NCBI GenBank assembly: GCA_049303905.1
Contig: JBAQNP010000005.1
Location: forward strand, 62,001 to 126,000
Length of the DNA: 64,000 bases
Direction: 5' to 3'
Source: UBA2206 sp049303905
Lineage (GTDB): Bacteria; Patescibacteriota; Minisyncoccia; Moranbacterales; UBA2206
Shown: positions 60,754 to 64,000 of the stretch, one piece after another
Numbering within the stretch: position 1 is the stretch's first letter
Layout of the letters: each line of letters opens with the position of its first letter
The notes under the pieces: model-generated
The model's input: only the letters and a program-made list of their open reading frames with translations
The model's database searches: none
Told to the model about the DNA's origin: nothing
Position numbers and translations under genes: made by a program

Positions 60754-61698
60754 CTATATGTTGCATGATATTTGTAGCTTATCATTTTTCTTGGTAATTT
60801 TCAATCCCGGGAGTATTACAATCTGAGTCTTGTTTTTCGTGCTTTTTATGATTTTTATGATTTCTTCGATATTATTGGTACTGATATTTTTCAAGTCTCC
60901 CTTTGTATCTTTTATATTATTTCTTAAGACCCTGCGCAAAATTGCCGGATGTAATTTTTCTAGTTTTTTAATCTCTAAGCTGTTTGAATTTTTCAAAGCA
61001 GTTTTTTCGAGATATTCCGAATCCTCAGAAATAGAAACCAAAGAATCAAAAATAGTTTCTTTGATCTTTGGGTTGAAATCTTTTTCTAAACTCGGGATGA
61101 GTTTGTTTCGGATTTTGTTTCGCAGATATAAGTTTTGTGCATTCGTCTTATCTGTCATATAGGTCAAATTTCTCTCTTGCAAATACTCTAAAATTTCTTT
61201 TCGACTAACGGAAAGCAATGGCCGAATTATTTTTTCATTTTTGAATTTCATAGCTGTGAGTCCTGACATTCCACTGCCTCGAAGGATGCGCATAAGAAAT
61301 GTTTCCACTTGGTCGTCAGCGTTGTGTGCCACAGCCACAAAATCGAAATCATAATCGACGCGAAGTTTCTCAAAAAAATCATAACGAATGTTGCGTAGAT
61401 AATTTTCAGAAATATTTTTCTTGGGGATTTCGATGCTTTGCGCAAAAATTTCCAGATTATATTTTGTCGCCAAATCTTGCACGAATTTTTCGTCCCCCAT
61501 ACTGTCCTTACCGCGCAAATTATAATTGACATGGGCGATGATTAGTTCCAAGGAATATTTTTTTTGCAGACGTGAAAAAACATCAAGCAAGCAGACGCTA
61601 TCCGGCCCACCGGAAACCGCTAGGATTATTTTCGCCTCGCGGTTAAAAAGATTATTCTGAAAGATTACATTCTGAACTTTTTTGGTTAAGTTAGGCAT
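60754..61698 (-). CDS. tilS: tRNA(Ile)-lysidine synthase
   Basis: A 314-residue PP-loop ATPase: ILAVSGGPDSVCLLDVFSRL (SGGPDS P-loop), LIIAHVNYNLRGKDSMGDEKFVQDLA, DFVAVAHNADDQVETFLMRILRGSGMSGLTAM and RPLLSVSRKEILEYLQE. It replaces C34 of tRNA-Ile(CAU) by lysidine so that the tRNA reads AUA. Its likely substrate gene, the intron-split CAU tRNA, is 3.2 kb away. It lacks a long C-terminal extension, as in the short-type enzymes, and overlaps the next gene by 8 bp. Confidence 0.93.
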   Translation of the reverse strand: MPNLTKKVQNVIFQNNLFNREAKIILAVSGGPDSVCLLDVFSRLQKKYSLELIIAHVNYNLRGKDSMGDEKFVQDLATKYNLEIFAQSIEIPKKNISENYLRNIRYDFFEKLRVDYDFDFVAVAHNADDQVETFLMRILRGSGMSGLTAMKFKNEKIIRPLLSVSRKEILEYLQERNLTYMTDKTNAQNLYLRNKIRNKLIPSLEKDFNPKIKETIFDSLVSISEDSEYLEKTALKNSNSLEIKKLEKLHPAILRRVLRNNIKDTKGDLKNISTNNIEEIIKIIKSTKNKTQIVILPGLKITKKNDKLQISCNI

Positions 61699-62254
61699 TC
61701 ATTTTTGATTGAATAAATTCCATTGTCTTTTCAAAAACTTTTTCTACAGAAAGATTGGTGGTATCTAATATAAAGTCATAATTGCTATCATTATGAATTT
61801 TTATTCCATAATATTTTTGATAGCGTCTATCATTATTTTCTTTTCTATTTCTTTCACTGATAATTATATTATCTATAGAATTAAGATTTTTATCCTCCTT
61901 GCTTCTGGCACTACTTTTTTCTATTTCATTAAAGATTCTTTTAGCACCTTCTTTCTCGCTTACTTTTAAATAAATTTTAAGAGAGTTTGGGATAAAATGC
62001 CAAGCAGTTCGACTTTCTACTATAAAATCTTTTTCCTTCTTAGAGAGGTCAACTAAATAAGTATCTACTTTTTTATCAGCCGAAGGATCTTTTTCACATA
62101 AAGATTGAAATTCTGCTAAATTCAATCCCTCTTTCTCTGCTAAATCACGGAAAATCTGTCCCATGTAGTATCGCGGGTAGTTTATTTTTTTTGCTATCAT
62201 TTTGGCAATGGTACTTTTCCCGGAACCATGATCGCCATTAAAAGAAATAATCAT
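61691..62254 (-). CDS. Cytidylate kinase-like protein (archaeal-type Cmk)
   Basis: A 187-residue P-loop kinase: MIISFNGDHGSGKSTIAKMIAKKINYPRYYMGQIFRDLAEKEGLNLAEFQSLCEKDPSADKKVDTYLVDLSKKEKDFIVESRTAWHF. The 'YY.G.I.R..A...G..L.EF......D...D...D' pattern is that of short archaeal-type CMP kinases (AAA_33/Cytidylate_kin2). It phosphorylates CMP/dCMP or a related substrate. It lies between rpsA and tilS; cmk next to rpsA is a common bacterial arrangement, which supports the call. Confidence 0.82.
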   Translation of the reverse strand: MIISFNGDHGSGKSTIAKMIAKKINYPRYYMGQIFRDLAEKEGLNLAEFQSLCEKDPSADKKVDTYLVDLSKKEKDFIVESRTAWHFIPNSLKIYLKVSEKEGAKRIFNEIEKSSARSKEDKNLNSIDNIIISERNRKENNDRRYQKYYGIKIHNDSNYDFILDTTNLSVEKVFEKTMEFIQSKMNA

Positions 62255-62260
62255 TTGGAT

Positions 62261-63625
62261 TTATTTTTCTTCTTTCTTCTTAGTTTTACTCTTAACTTCT
62301 TTTTTCTCCTTAACCACCTTTTCTTTCTTTTCTGCTTTCTCCTTTTTTTCTTTCTTCTCTTTCTTCACTTCTTTTTCTTCAACCTTTTCCTCAACTTTTT
62401 CTTCCTTGTCTTCTTTTTTCTTTTTCTTATCTTTAGCAAGCACTAGCCCCATGCGATGTTCTTTTGGTTCGATAGAAAGAATTTCCCAATTATATTTTTC
62501 ATTGGCCTTGATAAGTTCGCCCAAAGTTTTTCCTGGGTAGGCTTCAGACATTTCACTGATGTGAGCCAAACCATGAATATCTTTGTCGAGATATACAAAG
62601 GCTCCGAAGTGATTGATTTTGTTGACTGTGCCGGAAACGATGTCGCCTTTTTTGTATTTAGCGGCAATTTCAGACCAAGGATCTTCTTGGAGAGCGCGAA
62701 TAGAAAGAGAAATTTTGTCGCCATCAATTCCGATTATCTTGGCGCTTACTTTGTCGCCAACCTTCACAATTGTGCGAGGATCTTCAATTAGTTGCCAAGC
62801 AAGTTCTGAAATGTGTACCAATCCTTCGAGTTTTCGTTCAGAGTCATTTTCTTTTATCGAGAATTTCACAAAAGCACCGAAATTGACCACTCCACTGATT
62901 TCTCCAGATACTGTGTCACCAACATTCAAAGCGGAGATAACTTCCATATCTTTTTCGCTTTGGGCGGCTTTTTCACTGACGATAAGTTTTTGGGTTTCAC
63001 GATCAGCGTCAATTATGCGTACTTCCAATTCTTGACCCACTAATTTTTTGAGCAAATTTAAGATTTTGTTCTTGTCGCCATCTTCAACTCGAGGATAATT
63101 TTTGCTGGAAAGTTGAGAAACAGGCAAAAATCCGGAAATGCTGTTGACTTCTATCAGAAGCCCACCCTTATTAGCGCTTAAAACCTTAATATGAACTTTT
63201 TCTTGAGTATCTTTCTTGCTTTCTAGATCATCCCAAGCTTTTTCACAAGAAGCTTCACGAATGGACAGCTCAATATAACCATCTTCATTCTCCATGTCGA
63301 TTATAGTCGCATTAACAACATCGTCAATTTTGAGTTTTCCACTTCCAAGACCGTCCTTGATTTCTTTTCCCAAAACTATACCTGTTCCAAAAGGTGGTAA
63401 ATCAAGGTAAATTTCGTTGGAAGACACATAAATCACTTTTCCGTCAATTGTGTCGCCAACTTGAGGAAAACGAAAATTTCCCTTGGAAAACAAGAGATTC
63501 ATTGGTGAATTATCTTCAGCTATTTCTACTATTTCCGCTTCTTTCTTCTTTTTTGGTGTTTTAGGGCTTACTTCTTCGGAAATCTTATCTACTTCTTTTG
63601 CTAAATTGTCTAGGATGTCTGACAT
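62261..63625 (-). CDS. rpsA: Ribosomal protein S1 (four S1 domains)
   Basis: A 454-residue protein with four S1 repeats: GDTIDGKVIYVSSNEIYLDLPPFGTGIVLG, KVHIKVLSANKGGLLIEVNSISGFLPVSQL, GDTVSGEISGVVNFGAFVKFSIKENDSERKLEGLVHISELA and GDIVSGTVNKINHFGAFVYLDKDIHGLAHISEMS. This is fewer than the six of E. coli. The last 60 residues are almost only Lys, Glu and Val (EEKVEEKEVKKEKKEKK), a charged disordered tail. It binds mRNA on the small subunit and helps initiation where Shine-Dalgarno sites are weak, which suits this genome. Confidence 0.93.
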   Translation of the reverse strand: MSDILDNLAKEVDKISEEVSPKTPKKKKEAEIVEIAEDNSPMNLLFSKGNFRFPQVGDTIDGKVIYVSSNEIYLDLPPFGTGIVLGKEIKDGLGSGKLKIDDVVNATIIDMENEDGYIELSIREASCEKAWDDLESKKDTQEKVHIKVLSANKGGLLIEVNSISGFLPVSQLSSKNYPRVEDGDKNKILNLLKKLVGQELEVRIIDADRETQKLIVSEKAAQSEKDMEVISALNVGDTVSGEISGVVNFGAFVKFSIKENDSERKLEGLVHISELAWQLIEDPRTIVKVGDKVSAKIIGIDGDKISLSIRALQEDPWSEIAAKYKKGDIVSGTVNKINHFGAFVYLDKDIHGLAHISEMSEAYPGKTLGELIKANEKYNWEILSIEPKEHRMGLVLAKDKKKKKEDKEEKVEEKVEEKEVKKEKKEKKEKAEKKEKVVKEKKEVKSKTKKKEEK

Positions 63626-64000
63626 AGTACCGATGCGAAACTACGAATTTAATGCGAATCTACGAAAGAATGCACAAAATGTAATTTTTTCGCGAATAAG
63701 CATCAAAATCGCGTTAATTATTATTAAAATGCTTTAGATTTACGAAAATACGAATTAAACGAAAATACTAATCCTTAATGCCTTTATTCGTAATTTAGCT
63801 AGATTCGTACTTTAGTAAATTATTCGTAAAAACAAAAATTCCCTCAATTGAAGGAAATTATTAAGACTTTATTCACAACCTAAGCTGTGTATAAATAGGG
63901 ATTAAACCATCCCCTATTCACTTTTCTTAATAATTAACCGTAAAGTTATTGTAGTTTAGAATTATGATTGTGTCAAATTTTTGTATAAGTCCACCCTACT
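63626..64000. other. Noncoding right edge with repeats
   Basis: No gene is visible in these 375 bp. 63739-63827 is a diverged copy of the AT-rich TTACGAAAATACGAATT palindrome. 63859-63934 is an inverted-repeat region: TTATTAAGA with TCTTAATAA, enclosing AATAGGGAT/ATCCCCTATT. The rest is AT-rich and probably carries the start of a neighbouring transcription unit outside the window. Confidence 0.6.

Noticed and set aside
62228..62446. Phe/Leu-rich + strand ORF
   Set aside because: It is the complement of the Lys/Glu-rich tail of S1.
1..64000. CRISPR array or UGA recoding
   Set aside because: No regular direct repeats with unique spacers were seen, and TGA acts as a true stop at gene ends such as 24072-24074 and the HNH gene.

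Overview
The window is AT-rich, uses the standard bacterial code (TGA is a normal stop, e.g. at 24072-24074) and has short intergenic gaps and few Shine-Dalgarno sites. Its gene set points to a Candidate Phyla Radiation (Patescibacteria) genome, most likely Parcubacteria-like: a chromosomal type IV secretion-like locus with a VirB4 split into two genes, DciA, a single PBP1A, LysM-CHAP and RlpA-type wall enzymes, a self-splicing intron in a tRNA and an intein in a core helicase. The lineage is inferred from gene content; no rRNA gene is present.

Layout. 1-4.4 kb: two RimK-like ATP-grasp genes and a class A PBP. 4.5-6.8 kb: a small membrane protein, DciA and an AbiEi/AbiEii toxin-antitoxin pair with a clear promoter and operator. 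6.9-12.8 kb: trxB, then the origin neighbourhood, with dnaN and dnaA leftward and rpmH-rnpA-yidC-jag rightward. 13.1-18.5 kb: a glycan cluster (flippase, two GT2 glycosyltransferases, two Wzy/WaaL-type membrane proteins). 18.6-34.2 kb: a leftward type IV secretion-like operon (pilin-like proteins, a pilin-transglycosylase fusion, a large surface protein, VirB4 as two genes, PrgI, a VirB6/TrbL-like channel, exported proteins). 34.5-49.2 kb: UbiA, KsgA, RlpA-like, a TrmB-type regulator opposite pncB, ComM, LspA, DksA-like, YraN, a candidate large noncoding RNA, PNPase, a NYN protein and S15. 49.3-54.2 kb: a structured RNA gene next to a retron-like reverse transcriptase, and PcrA/UvrD helicase interrupted by a 365-residue intein. 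54.4-64 kb: LysM-CHAP, XerC, tRNA-Val, a CAU tRNA split by a group I intron whose P1 loop carries an antisense HNH gene, a membrane protein, FtsH, TilS, a cytidylate-kinase-like protein and ribosomal protein S1.

Repeats are a main theme. Small palindromes lie between genes and also in frame inside genes: three in ksgA, at least two in pcrA, one each in xerC and in a secretion-locus gene. A 42-bp GC-rich palindrome has inserted cleanly into a 65-bp AT-rich palindrome, whose uninterrupted copy is also in the window. Several 97-119 bp units have perfect 13-21 bp terminal inverted repeats, two of them sharing ends. Heptanucleotide tandem repeats recur at about ten places.

The best candidates for undescribed biology are (i) the promoter-to-terminator structured RNA downstream of the retron-like RT, (ii) the tRNA intron with an antisense homing gene in P1, (iii) a hairpin-rich RNA candidate at 43.5-44.07 kb, (iv) the pilin-transglycosylase fusion in a type IV secretion locus without a visible coupling protein or relaxase, and (v) the in-frame palindrome insertions.
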